Positions 26,352-34,985 of a stretch of DNA of 64,000 nt are shown in pieces (position 1 is the first letter of the stretch; the number at the start of each line of letters is the position of its first letter). The notes under the pieces were generated by a model that worked only from the letters and a program-made list of their open reading frames with translations, searched no databases and was not told the origin of the DNA. The stretch spans positions 1 to 64,000 of the forward strand of contig JACVCJ010000013.1 in assembly GCA_016742095.1 (NCBI GenBank). Direction: 5' to 3'. Position numbers and translations under genes: made by a program. Source of the stretch: Bacteroidia bacterium. GTDB lineage: Bacteria; Bacteroidota; Bacteroidia; CAIKAF01.

Positions 26352-28205
26352 ATGTCGCGGCATCTTATCATTACTGTCATTCTCCTTTTCTCTGCAACGC
26401 TTGTGCGTGCCCAGGGGAATGTGCAGGATTGCGTAGGTGCCATACCAGTATGCCAGACCCAGATATCGAATCCTACTTCGTATACAGGTCCGGGTAATGT
26501 GCCCAATGAGATCAATACCACCACGTCCTGCATCGGGGGCGGGGAGACCAACAGCGTATGGTATGCACTCACCATACAGACCGCGGGAGACCTGTCTTTC
26601 CTGCTTTCGCCCATTTCTCCTTCGGATTACGACTGGGCGGTCTTTAACCTGACCAATGCCAGTTGCTCCGACATATTTACCAACGCCGCTCTGCTGGTTT
26701 CCTGCAATTTTCAGCCGGTGAACGGTCCTACGGGCCCCAACGGCAATACGGCGGCCGGTGCGGAGTTCAATGCGGTGATACCGGTGCAGGCCGGCGAGAC
26801 CTACATGATCTTTATCAATAATTACAGCAATAATAACGGGGGCTTCAACCTCGATTTTTCTACGTCCACCGCACAGATATTCGATAATCTGCCGCCCAGT
26901 ATTACGGGTCTGGCCGCGCCCCTGGTATGTAATGCCAGCACCCTTACGCTGCAGTTGTCCGAACCGGTGAGCTGCTCCGGCTTTTCGTCGGGTATGTTCA
27001 CCCTGAACGGTCCCGGCGGTAATGTGGGTATTGCTTCGGTAGGCTGTGTGGGCGGCGGTCAGCTCTCCGACCAGTTACAGATCACGCTTTCGCAGCCGCT
27101 TACGGTTTCGGGCGCGTACAGCCTTACACTCAATTCAGGTTCTATCAGCGATCTGTGCGGCAATTCCATGACGCCCGGCAGTTCAGCCCCGCTCAACTTC
27201 AATTTTACCGGCATCAGTCTCAGTAACCCGGCCACTACGGCTTCCCTCTGTTATGCACCCACGGGTTCGGCATCCGTAACGGTAAACGGGGGCGCTCCGC
27301 CGCTTACCTATACCTGGACGCCTGCCGGCGGGCCCAACGGCCCCGTGTGGAACAACATTGCCGGCGGTACCTATTCGCTGACCGTTACCGATGTGAACGG
27401 CTGCAGCGCCACGGAGACCTTTGTGGTGCCCACCCAGTACGATTTTGCCATCAGTACCGCACAGGTGCCCGACACCTGCGGTAAAGGCGCCGGTTCGGCA
27501 AGTGTAACAGTGAACGGCACCAGCGGACCTTTTACCATCTACTGGCCCCAGCTGGACACCAACCTGGCCAATGTAGGCGGACTTTATGGCGACAGTGCGT
27601 ACATAGTCACGGTTACGGACGCCAATAACTGCACGCTCAGCGACACCGTTTTTGTACAGGATATACGCAACGACAGCCTGCTGTCCGTGATCCAGTTCCT
27701 GCACGATACGGTGGACATACTCATGCCCTATGCCACGCTCATCAATGCTTCGCAGCATTACCAGGACTTTCTGTGGACCTACCTGGACCAGAGCGATTCC
27801 ATTAATGTAAGCCCGACCATCGAACTGCCCGACGGCGGCGCCTATCCCATTACGCTCATCGTGTACGACCAGAACGGCTGTACGGATACTTCCATCCGGG
27901 ATATCTACGTGGCGTCGGAAATATATTACTACATACCCAATGCCTTTACACCCAATGGCAACGGCCGCAACGAAATATGGCAGCCCAAAGGCATCGGTTT
28001 CGATTCTACCACCTATGTGCTGCGCGTGTTCGACGGCTGGGGAAATATGCTGTACATGACCCGCGATAAGAACGCCGGCTGGGACGGCAAAGACCGGCAG
28101 GGCAAAATGTGCCCGCCCGGCACCTATGTATACCGCATTACCATGGAAGGCATCGAGATCGACGATTACGGCGACTTCAAGGGACATATCATACTCATAC
28201 GCTGA
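26352..28205 (+). CDS. Gliding-motility-type surface protein with T9SS type-B C-terminal domain
   Basis: Large secreted protein, 617 residues, exported by Sec and then T9SS. It has a signal peptide (LLFSATLVRAQ). The N-terminal half resembles proteins with a lectin-like or adhesin fold (VWYALTIQTAGDLSFLLSPI). Two SprB-like repeats follow (near 295-360 and 370-440; GGTYSLTVTDVNGCSATETF is the classic form). The end is the type-B sorting domain (YYYIPNAFTPNGNGRNEIW, then GWDGKDRQGKMCPPGTYVYR). The ligand is unknown. folK overlaps its stop codon by one base. Confidence 0.9.
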   Translation: MSRHLIITVILLFSATLVRAQGNVQDCVGAIPVCQTQISNPTSYTGPGNVPNEINTTTSCIGGGETNSVWYALTIQTAGDLSFLLSPISPSDYDWAVFNLTNASCSDIFTNAALLVSCNFQPVNGPTGPNGNTAAGAEFNAVIPVQAGETYMIFINNYSNNNGGFNLDFSTSTAQIFDNLPPSITGLAAPLVCNASTLTLQLSEPVSCSGFSSGMFTLNGPGGNVGIASVGCVGGGQLSDQLQITLSQPLTVSGAYSLTLNSGSISDLCGNSMTPGSSAPLNFNFTGISLSNPATTASLCYAPTGSASVTVNGGAPPLTYTWTPAGGPNGPVWNNIAGGTYSLTVTDVNGCSATETFVVPTQYDFAISTAQVPDTCGKGAGSASVTVNGTSGPFTIYWPQLDTNLANVGGLYGDSAYIVTVTDANNCTLSDTVFVQDIRNDSLLSVIQFLHDTVDILMPYATLINASQHYQDFLWTYLDQSDSINVSPTIELPDGGAYPITLIVYDQNGCTDTSIRDIYVASEIYYYIPNAFTPNGNGRNEIWQPKGIGFDSTTYVLRVFDGWGNMLYMTRDKNAGWDGKDRQGKMCPPGTYVYRITMEGIEIDDYGDFKGHIILIR

Positions 28206-28696
28206 TGCGCTACCTGGTACTGGCCGGCGGAAATATAGGCGATACACAGCAGCTTATCCGGGAAGCTTTTTCTCAGATGGAACAGCTCGGCACTATTATA
28301 CGAAGATCTGCTTTTTACCGCTCGGAAGCCTGGGGTTTTGAATCCGATCAGTCTTTTATTAATGCGGCCGTACTGCTGGAATCGGCGCTGGACCCCGAAA
28401 ATTTGCTGCAGGAACTGCTCCGGCTGGAAAAAACGGCAGGCCGTGTCCGTAGCGGAAATGCGGGTTATGCTTCGCGTACGCTGGACCTGGACATACTTTT
28501 TGCCGGTAATTTAGTATATTCGTCAAAAGACCTCGAAGTGCCGCATCCACGCATGCATATACGAAAATTTGCACTGATGCCTGCTGTAGAAATACTGCCG
28601 GACCTTATGCATCCGGTATTCAAAAAAAAACTGGGTGATCTGCTGCATGAATGCCCCGATACATCCGCTGTGGAACGGCTTCCGGCCGCTTACTGA
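28205..28696 (+). CDS. folK: 2-amino-4-hydroxy-6-hydroxymethyldihydropteridine pyrophosphokinase
   Basis: Folate synthesis enzyme (HPPK) that moves pyrophosphate from ATP to hydroxymethyl-dihydropterin. It has 163 residues, full length. Marks: LAGGNIGDTQQLI at the N-terminus, the EAWGFESDQSFINAAV loop, and RTLDLDILF, the canonical HPPK signature. The start ATG at 28205 shares its A with the stop of the T9SS gene, so the two are coupled. The longer frame from 28109 is just upstream read-through. The 3' end overlaps the convergent EEP gene by 7 bp. Confidence 0.94.
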   Translation: MRYLVLAGGNIGDTQQLIREAFSQMEQLGTIIRRSAFYRSEAWGFESDQSFINAAVLLESALDPENLLQELLRLEKTAGRVRSGNAGYASRTLDLDILFAGNLVYSSKDLEVPHPRMHIRKFALMPAVEILPDLMHPVFKKKLGDLLHECPDTSAVERLPAAY

Positions 28697-29781
28697 ACAC
28701 TGTCTTTTTCGTTCTCTTTTATTTTGAGCCAGGCCGAAACGGGGTAATGGTCCGAGAGTTTTTTCGGCACTACTTTAAAGAGCCTCGAGTCGATGTCCTT
28801 ACTGTGAAAAATGTAGTCTATACGTAAAAAAGGTATACGTCCGGCATAACTGAACCCGAATCCGCTTCCCGCATTCAGAAAGGCATCGGTAAGATTGCGG
28901 GAGATCTTGTTATATGTATACGAAAGTGGCATATCGTTAAAATCGCCACAGATAATTACGGGATGCGGACTGGCGGCAATGGCGGCGGCTACCGTATCTG
29001 CCTGGGCCGCACGTTTTACATACCCTTTACGCAGGGCCTGCAGCAGGTCAAAGGCCATCAGCTTGGCGGTGCTGTCGCCCGCGGCAATACGTTCCAGGTT
29101 TTCGGTATGCAGGTGATTCGATTCAAAATGTACGTTGAATATACGCAGGGTGTCCTGTCTGATGCGTACATCGGTATAGATACAGATATTTCCCCTGGAA
29201 CGCGGAAACTTGATCTGTCCCTTGCCTACGATGGGCCAGCGGCTGAAGGTGGCCACACCCCAGTGATGCGTGCCGTGCAGGGTGGAAGCGGCCCCGAAAT
29301 GTACATTGCGCGCATCGAGCAGCTGGCGCAGGGTATCGGTGGTCTCAAAGTAATTGGTCTCTTCGTAAAAATATTCCTGGAAACAGATAATGTCCGGGTC
29401 TTCCTTGCGTATAAAGCGGAACATTTCGTCGCGGTGCGCCTTGTTATCTTTCCAGTTGTAAAGGCCGAACAGCTGCACATTGTAGCTCATGAACTTAAAG
29501 TACCCGTCCGGTGCGCTGTCGCCGATGGAAAAATGCGTGGCGAACTGTTTCAGGTGCAGGGGTATGCCTATGGCCAGTACGCCCAGCGGCAGCAGGCTGT
29601 AGCGCAGTTTTACAAAGATCCACAGCGGTATAAAAATAATGTTTACGCCCACCCAGATGTAATAGGTAAGTCCGAAAAACGCCGGTATGTAATTGGTTGC
29701 CGGGCTTATATAATAGGCGAGATAGGCCAGGATAAGAAAAACGGCGAAAAGGATATTTATATAGAGGAGGACTTTGCGCAA
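28690..29781 (-). CDS. Membrane-anchored endonuclease/exonuclease/phosphatase family hydrolase
   Basis: About 95 N-terminal residues make three hydrophobic helices; the rest is an EEP (DNase I-like) domain beginning with FKFMSYNVQLFG, with metal and catalytic stretches ICFQEYF, VIICGDFND and the final DYIFHS / SDHYPVSAWL motifs. Probably a periplasm-facing phosphodiesterase or phosphatase; the substrate is unknown. No ATG lies before the catalytic domain. The farthest start (TTG at 29805) falls in a TATATTTG promoter box, so I chose the TTG at 29781, giving 363 residues. Similar proteins are common in Bacteroidota. Confidence 0.85.
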   Translation of the reverse strand: MRKVLLYINILFAVFLILAYLAYYISPATNYIPAFFGLTYYIWVGVNIIFIPLWIFVKLRYSLLPLGVLAIGIPLHLKQFATHFSIGDSAPDGYFKFMSYNVQLFGLYNWKDNKAHRDEMFRFIRKEDPDIICFQEYFYEETNYFETTDTLRQLLDARNVHFGAASTLHGTHHWGVATFSRWPIVGKGQIKFPRSRGNICIYTDVRIRQDTLRIFNVHFESNHLHTENLERIAAGDSTAKLMAFDLLQALRKGYVKRAAQADTVAAAIAASPHPVIICGDFNDMPLSYTYNKISRNLTDAFLNAGSGFGFSYAGRIPFLRIDYIFHSKDIDSRLFKVVPKKLSDHYPVSAWLKIKENEKDSVQ

Positions 29782-29794
29782 GATCTCTTTTTTG

Positions 29795-29802
29795 CAAATA
29801 TA
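29795..29802 (-). promoter_or_regulatory. -7 box of the EEP gene (TATATTTG)
   Basis: Perfect TAnnTTTG on the minus strand, 13 bp before the TTG start at 29781. It forms a divergent promoter region with the ketoacyl synthase gene. Confidence 0.45.
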
Positions 29803-29817
29803 CAAAGCAAAAACAGC

Positions 29818-29851
29818 TTGTTGTTTTTTAGCTGTTTTTTAGCAAATTTTG
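29818..29851 (+). promoter_or_regulatory. Candidate promoter of the ketoacyl synthase gene
   Basis: TTG (29821-29823) and AAATTTTG (29844-29851) are 20 bp apart; one mismatch in the TA of the -7 box. Start codon 6 bp downstream. Confidence 0.35.
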
Positions 29852-29856
29852 ACTGC

Positions 29857-30966
29857 ATGAAAGCGCGCAATACCTATATACGTTCGGCGGAAGTTCTGCT
29901 GCCCCTGGGCGCCGGACTGGATGCGGCTTTCGACGCTATGGAAGCAGGCCGCTGTACGTGGGAATACCGCAATGTAGGCCCCGAAGGCAGGCGTTTCCCC
30001 TGTATGGCCTTTACACGGGAGCAGAAAAAAGCGATCGAAAAGGAAGGCGTGTCTTTCCTGGACGCCTTACTGGCAAAGGTGTCTCAGATGTTATTGCGGA
30101 AGATGGAATGCTCCTCTTTTCCACCGGATACCCTGCTTGTTTTTTGTACGACCAAGGCCGATATCGAAGCGCTGGAACTGCCGTCCAGGCAACTCTGGCA
30201 CACAGCCGCGAAACTGGCACAGCAACTGGGTCTGGCGCCGGAGCCGATCGTGGTTTCCAGTGCCTGCATCAGCGGCGTTTCGGGCGTAACCCTGGCTGCG
30301 CAGTACATCCGCAGGGGCGTGTGCGAGCGGGCCCTGGTGCTGGGCGCCGACCTGCTTACGGATTTTGTACTGTCGGGTTTCTATTCCTTTAAGGCGATGA
30401 GCGCGGAACTGTGCCGGCCTTACGATGCCTCGCGCGACGGACTGAACCTGGGCGAAGGCGCCGCCGCCATTTACCTGGACACACAACGCGAAGGTGCCCT
30501 GGCCGAAGTGCTGGGCTATGCGCAGAGCAACGACGCCAATCATATTTCGGGCCCTTCCCGCACGGGCGAAGGCCTGGCCATTGCTGTACGGAATGCCCTG
30601 CAACAGGCGCGGACCGGTATGGAACAGATCGATTTTATTTCGGCCCACGGTACGGCAACCCCGTATAACGACGAAATGGAAAGCCTGGCCCTGGAAAGCT
30701 GCGCTGCCGGTACGGTCCCGGTAACGGGCTTTAAAGCCTTTACGGGCCATACGCTGGGTGCGGCCGGTGTTATTGAACTGGCGTTCTGTCTCGAGACCAT
30801 GCGGCGAAACCGGATCATACCCAATCCCCGGGTAAAAGATCCGGACCTCGGTGGAAGTATATACGTAGATCATCCGCTCACGGAAAAGCCTGTAAATAAA
30901 GTCTTAAAGACGGCTTCGGGGTTTGGCGGGTGTAATGCGGCGATTGTAATCGGTAAAATATGTTAA
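29857..30966 (+). CDS. Beta-ketoacyl-[acyl-carrier-protein] synthase family protein
   Basis: Thiolase-fold condensing enzyme, 369 residues, of the KAS I/II (FabF/FabB) type. The catalytic triad is intact: Cys137 in SSACISGVSG, His264 in SAHGTATPYNDEME and His298 in GFKAFTGHTLGAAG, with Lys293 also present. It is ~40 residues shorter than usual FabF. No ACP, ketoreductase or dehydratase gene is adjacent, unlike flexirubin/aryl-polyene clusters. The role (fatty acid or specialised lipid) is unresolved. The ATG at 29857 begins the family region; the open frame extends upstream only as antisense to the EEP gene. Confidence 0.88.
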   Translation: MKARNTYIRSAEVLLPLGAGLDAAFDAMEAGRCTWEYRNVGPEGRRFPCMAFTREQKKAIEKEGVSFLDALLAKVSQMLLRKMECSSFPPDTLLVFCTTKADIEALELPSRQLWHTAAKLAQQLGLAPEPIVVSSACISGVSGVTLAAQYIRRGVCERALVLGADLLTDFVLSGFYSFKAMSAELCRPYDASRDGLNLGEGAAAIYLDTQREGALAEVLGYAQSNDANHISGPSRTGEGLAIAVRNALQQARTGMEQIDFISAHGTATPYNDEMESLALESCAAGTVPVTGFKAFTGHTLGAAGVIELAFCLETMRRNRIIPNPRVKDPDLGGSIYVDHPLTEKPVNKVLKTASGFGGCNAAIVIGKIC

Positions 30967-31031
30967 AAAGTTTTAAATCCGGGAAAATATTGTAGCTTGC
31001 CTGTCGTTTGCTTTATATAACGGTATAATCT

Positions 31032-31886
31032 ATGTCAGGATCAACAAGACCCGAATTTACAAAAGTAGTAGCTGTGATGGACTTTTCAGAGTCCGCGTTC
31101 CGTGCCTGTGAAGAAGCCAATCGTTTTAAATGGATGTTTGCCAATGAGGCCCGGGTCCTCTGTTCCGACGACGATATTTCGCGCAGTAACCAGAAGGCGC
31201 TGGGTATCCATGCCGCGGATGAAGCCGATGTACTTGCTAAAATAAAAGAAAAGATCAGCGGGTTTAACCTTCCCCTAAGCATGGAAAAAGGCAAATGGAA
31301 GACCGTGCTGGAAAATTATGTGGAGAAGAACGCTCCTTCCGAGATCTTTCTCGGCGTATATCCCGAAAAAACCAAGAACGCTTCGTTCACCCATGCCTGG
31401 GCGCTGAAACTGGCCAAGCAACTCAGTGTACCCGTACTGGGCTGGACGCCCAAAGCCTCCGGGCAGGTAAAAGAAATTCTGTTACCCTTCGATACCACGC
31501 CGCATTCCCGTGAGAAACTGTATTATGGTATACTCATGGCCAAGAAGTTCGGGGCGCGTCTGCACCTGCTTATCCTCAACGCACATACGGCCCGCGACGT
31601 GGTAAGCAACCTGCGCTCCGCGGCGCTGCAGATCGAAGATTATACGGTGCGCAACGGCGTGGCTTACTGGCTCGAGGAAAGAGCCGCCAAAAACATTGCC
31701 CGCGACACCATTGCGTATATTGAAGAAAAGAACATCGACCTGATGATCAATATGACCGAAATGGAACACTCTTTCGAGGAGATCTTTAAAGGGCCCTATG
31801 CCATGCAGATCGCCGAAAAGGTGAATATCCCCGTGCTCTGGGTGCCTTCCCGCGTGAGCGGTATCATGACCGAAGTTAATATTTGA
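31032..31886 (+). CDS. Universal-stress-protein-like, tandem domain
   Basis: Cytoplasmic protein of 284 residues with the shape of two USP domains in tandem: a first half from VVAVMDFSESAFRACEEA and a second half from EILLPFDTTPHSREKLYYG to VNIPVLWVPSRV. The G-2x-G-9x-G ATP motif is not clear in either half, so it may not bind ATP. The start is supported by a TTGTAGCTTG element at 30990-30999. It converges with the GIN-domain gene and overlaps its 3' end by 11 bp. Confidence 0.75.
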   Translation: MSGSTRPEFTKVVAVMDFSESAFRACEEANRFKWMFANEARVLCSDDDISRSNQKALGIHAADEADVLAKIKEKISGFNLPLSMEKGKWKTVLENYVEKNAPSEIFLGVYPEKTKNASFTHAWALKLAKQLSVPVLGWTPKASGQVKEILLPFDTTPHSREKLYYGILMAKKFGARLHLLILNAHTARDVVSNLRSAALQIEDYTVRNGVAYWLEERAAKNIARDTIAYIEEKNIDLMINMTEMEHSFEEIFKGPYAMQIAEKVNIPVLWVPSRVSGIMTEVNI

Positions 31887-32610
31887 TCAGTTTCCCCGAC
31901 GAAGCAGCGCTGTACTTACTGATAACCGGATTCCCCGTGTAGTAGATGTTTCCCGAGTGGCGTATCTCCACTTCGAGCATCTCGCATTTGCCCAGGTATA
32001 CATCGGTAGGCCCGGCATTGATCACAGAGGTCTTTACGGCGCTCAGCTCCTCGAAATGTTTGGCGGTATTGCCCGAACAGGCCGCTTCAAAAAACTGGGT
32101 ATGCCCGCTGAGCCGGCTCTGGCAGATGCCGCTGTACTCCGAAAATACCAGGTGCTCGTTCTGCACGTTCAGGTCCAGGGTACCGCTGGCGCTTTCCAGG
32201 TACACCCGGAAGTAATCCGTACGTATGGTATCGGTATTGCGTACGGCGTTATTGCCCAGTATTTCCAGGTTGTAGATGTTGGGCATGCGTACTTTCAGCG
32301 TGAACATTTCGTCGTATTTGCCCAGCCAGCGGCATTTGTTCTGGTTGCGGACAGAAAGTGTACTGGTGTCTACCGTTGCGCTTACCAGGTCCTGCAAAGC
32401 GGCCGGAGCTACGCATTCTATGCGGTTATCCGCACCCGTTTCAAACTCCAGGTCAATGCGGTCCTGTATGCGTATCGCCTGGAAAAAAGAGGAGGTATCG
32501 CGCAGTTCCGTGGTATAGTTGCCGCCTTTCTGAAAGCAGTTGCCGTCCTTTTTGCAGCCCGCGCCCGGCAGGGCCAGGAGCAGGGTGAAGATCAGGGAAT
32601 GTTTTTTCAT
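31876..32610 (-). CDS. GIN/DUF2807 domain lipoprotein
   Basis: Lipoprotein of 244 residues (LPGAGCKKD lipobox). The mature part is the head-GIN/DUF2807 beta-helix-like fold, seen in FFQAIRIQDRIDLEFETG, the repeated short strands and the closing GNIYYTGNP stretch. Such proteins are common in Bacteroidota surfaces or periplasm with unknown function, sometimes called putative autotransporter adhesin. Its ATG overlaps the stop of the PagL-like gene (ATGA at 32607-32610), so the pair is translationally coupled. Confidence 0.85.
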   Translation of the reverse strand: MKKHSLIFTLLLALPGAGCKKDGNCFQKGGNYTTELRDTSSFFQAIRIQDRIDLEFETGADNRIECVAPAALQDLVSATVDTSTLSVRNQNKCRWLGKYDEMFTLKVRMPNIYNLEILGNNAVRNTDTIRTDYFRVYLESASGTLDLNVQNEHLVFSEYSGICQSRLSGHTQFFEAACSGNTAKHFEELSAVKTSVINAGPTDVYLGKCEMLEVEIRHSGNIYYTGNPVISKYSAASSGKLIKY

Positions 32611-33737
32611 GGTTGTTTGGGTTTTCTGGTGAAGGCGATGCGGTATCCCAGTCCGAATTCTACGCAGTCGGCCGTGAACATGTGCGATTTAAGCGCCGTG
32701 GTAAGGGAAATGTTCTTCGGCAGCTGGTAACGCAGGCCGATGCGCTGGTACAGGATGCCCGTGAGCCGGTCGTAACGCAGGGCATACACCCCGAAATGGA
32801 AGAAAGCAGAAAAACGGTGTACGTAAAATTCGTAACCGGCATGGAACCCGAGCCGGAAGTTCATACGTCCACCTTTGTCGGGCAGTTGCCGGTACAGGGT
32901 TTTTGCGCGTATACTGCCGTCGTAGAAAAGATCGGCGCCCAGGCTTACTCCCGATTTGGGCGTGAGCCGTTTGCCGGCTTCGGCATACAGGGCCGCAATG
33001 GGGTATATTTTCCCTCCGGGCGGATCGATCTCTTTGTAACCTGCCGACGCCGTAATGAGCAGGGTAAAGGGCTGCCGGGAGAAGGCACGTTTCTGTTTTT
33101 CGGCATAAAAAAGGTCCCAGCCACCCTTCAGGCCCAGGGAGAAGGAGGCTACGTTCATGCCCAGGTTCGGCATTTTGAGCGCGCCGTTGCTCCAGTGTCC
33201 GAAATGCAGTCCGGCGAACAGGTCCAGGTGTTTGTGCAGGCGGAATGAACCTTCGAAGCCGAACCGGATATGGTAATTGAGCAGGGAACCGATGGCGGGC
33301 TGATCTTCGTGGATACCGCGGCGGTAACGCAGGGGAAAGAAGCCAAGCCCGACCGATGTGTTCTGCGAAAGCTGAAAATGCCGCGTGCGCACGATGGGAA
33401 AGCTCATTTCGCCACCCACCGTATAGCCCAGGCCGATAGCCTTTGGATTGGAAAAATCCGTTACCGCAAAAAAAGCACGCCAGGCGGGCAGGGCATGATG
33501 CTGATGCCAGTCTTTACGGCCGCTGGTCTGGCGTTCGTAAAAGATCTCCAGCTGCTGCACGGCGCCCCGGGGCAGACCCTGCATCACTTTGCTGTGCGGC
33601 ATAAGCATGCCTCGCGTATAGCGGGCGGCAACACGGTGACGCGGATAGTTCTCCACGGAGCGGATCATTTGGGCGTTCAGGGGTTGGAAAGCAGCCATAA
33701 GCGCACAGAACGCGGCGACAGTCCATTGGCGGGTCAT
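32607..33737 (-). CDS. PagL-like outer-membrane lipid A deacylase family protein
   Basis: Outer-membrane beta-barrel protein of 376 residues with a signal peptide (FQPLNAQ). The HWSNGALKMPNLGMN stretch carries the His-x-Ser pair of the PagL/acyloxyacyl-hydrolase family, which removes an acyl chain from lipid A. It is longer than PagL (about 170), as is usual for the Bacteroidota branch annotated as acyloxyacyl hydrolase. Barrel-like alternating hydrophobic strands run through the C-terminal two thirds. It is coupled to the GIN lipoprotein gene behind it. The activity is inferred from the motif only. Confidence 0.7.
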   Translation of the reverse strand: MTRQWTVAAFCALMAAFQPLNAQMIRSVENYPRHRVAARYTRGMLMPHSKVMQGLPRGAVQQLEIFYERQTSGRKDWHQHHALPAWRAFFAVTDFSNPKAIGLGYTVGGEMSFPIVRTRHFQLSQNTSVGLGFFPLRYRRGIHEDQPAIGSLLNYHIRFGFEGSFRLHKHLDLFAGLHFGHWSNGALKMPNLGMNVASFSLGLKGGWDLFYAEKQKRAFSRQPFTLLITASAGYKEIDPPGGKIYPIAALYAEAGKRLTPKSGVSLGADLFYDGSIRAKTLYRQLPDKGGRMNFRLGFHAGYEFYVHRFSAFFHFGVYALRYDRLTGILYQRIGLRYQLPKNISLTTALKSHMFTADCVEFGLGYRIAFTRKPKQP

Positions 33738-33777
33738 GAGGTGTGGTTGTTTGTGGTGTTTTTTAGGTATTCATGTG

Positions 33778-33785
33778 TACCTTTG
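33778..33785 (+). promoter_or_regulatory. -7 box of the mazG operon (TACCTTTG)
   Basis: Perfect TAnnTTTG, 14 bp before the ATG at 33800. A TTTG at 33750-33753 is 24 bp upstream, longer than usual. Confidence 0.45.
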
Positions 33786-33799
33786 CAAAAATAAAATTT

Positions 33800-34570
33800 A
33801 TGGACAATCGGCTGCAGGCTTTCGAAAGATTATTGAAAATAATGGACGATCTACGCGAGAAATGTCCCTGGGACCGCGAACAGACCATGGAAACCCTGCG
33901 TCAGCTGACCATAGAGGAAACCTATGAACTGGCCGATGCCATACTGGCGGAAGACATGCAGGAAATAAAAAAAGAACTGGGCGACCTGTTCCTGCACCTC
34001 GTTTTCTATGCGAAAATAGGTTCCGAAAAAGGCGCTTTTGATGTGGCGGACGTGCTCAACGGTATCTGCGACAAGCTCATCCACCGGCACCCGCACATAT
34101 ACGGCGATGTACAGGCCGACAGCGCCGAAAAGGTAAAACAGAACTGGGAAGCCATTAAACTGAAAGAAGGCAAGAGATCGGTGCTCGAAGGTGTGCCCAA
34201 CAGTCTGCCGGCCATGGTAAAAGCCAGCCGTATACAGGAAAAAGCGGCCGGCATCGGTTTCGACTGGGATAACCCCGAACAGGTGTGGGACAAGGTGCAG
34301 GAAGAACTGGGAGAACTCCGTGCCGAAGTAAAGGCCGGGGACGCATCCCGCACGGAAAGCGAGTTCGGCGACGTACTTTTTGCCCTGGTCAATTATGCCC
34401 GTTTCATTGGCGTAAGCCCCGAAAACGCCCTGGCGCGTACCAATACCAAATTCATGAACCGCTTCCGGATGATGGAAGAACAGATCGCCGCCGAAGGCAG
34501 GAACATGCAGTCTATGAGCCTCGAAGAGCTGGACAGGTATTGGAATGCCGCAAAAAAAACGTACATTTGA
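33800..34570 (+). CDS. mazG: Nucleoside triphosphate pyrophosphohydrolase
   Basis: House-cleaning NTP pyrophosphatase, 256 residues with two MazG domains. Both copies show the EExxE...ExxD metal pattern: EETYELADAI with KKELGDLFLHL in the first, and EELGELRAEV with ESEFGDVLFAL in the second. The ATG at 33800 is chosen over 33773 because the promoter box lies between them and the protein then starts MDNRLQAFERLLKIMDDLR. It is the first gene of a three-gene run with a lipoprotein and tag. Confidence 0.94.
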   Translation: MDNRLQAFERLLKIMDDLREKCPWDREQTMETLRQLTIEETYELADAILAEDMQEIKKELGDLFLHLVFYAKIGSEKGAFDVADVLNGICDKLIHRHPHIYGDVQADSAEKVKQNWEAIKLKEGKRSVLEGVPNSLPAMVKASRIQEKAAGIGFDWDNPEQVWDKVQEELGELRAEVKAGDASRTESEFGDVLFALVNYARFIGVSPENALARTNTKFMNRFRMMEEQIAAEGRNMQSMSLEELDRYWNAAKKTYI

Positions 34571-34982
34571 TCTACAAACTGTGTCTGAAACCGTGAAAAA
34601 TGGAATTTTAGGAATCCTCGCTGCCCTCATTCTAACCGCTATAACAGCTTGTAAGGAAGGCTCGCACATTTCCTATATCATTCAGAATAACCTGGAAGAT
34701 TCGCTGCATATGAACATACAGTTCATCTCCATCGGGTCGGATGTGGAAGTAAGCCTGGCGCCCGGTCAGCGCGTGGAAGTACTGCAGTACGACCAGGACG
34801 GCATCTTTGACGGCGCTTTTAAATGCAATACCTACGTAAAAAGTTCGGCAGGTTATGCAGGCTATAAGAAGCTGGCCAAAGACCTGACACTGAACGATAA
34901 CTGGTCGTATGCCTACGATAAGAAGACCGGTATGGAAACACATTACTGCACCTGTGCCATAAACGGTGCCGATCTTAAGTAA
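34545..34982 (+). CDS. Small lipoprotein, unknown function
   Basis: Not recognised. Lipobox LTAITACKEG gives a mature protein of ~110 residues with strand-rich content and a CTC pair near the end. The ATG at 34545 overlaps the end of mazG by 26 bp and gives a 17-residue leader before the hydrophobic core. A GTG at 34593 would give a more usual signal (VKNGILGILAALILT) and may be the true start. It lies between mazG and tag, 3 bp before tag, without a visible functional link. Confidence 0.7.
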   Translation: MPQKKRTFDLQTVSETVKNGILGILAALILTAITACKEGSHISYIIQNNLEDSLHMNIQFISIGSDVEVSLAPGQRVEVLQYDQDGIFDGAFKCNTYVKSSAGYAGYKKLAKDLTLNDNWSYAYDKKTGMETHYCTCAINGADLK

Positions 34983-34985
34983 AAT

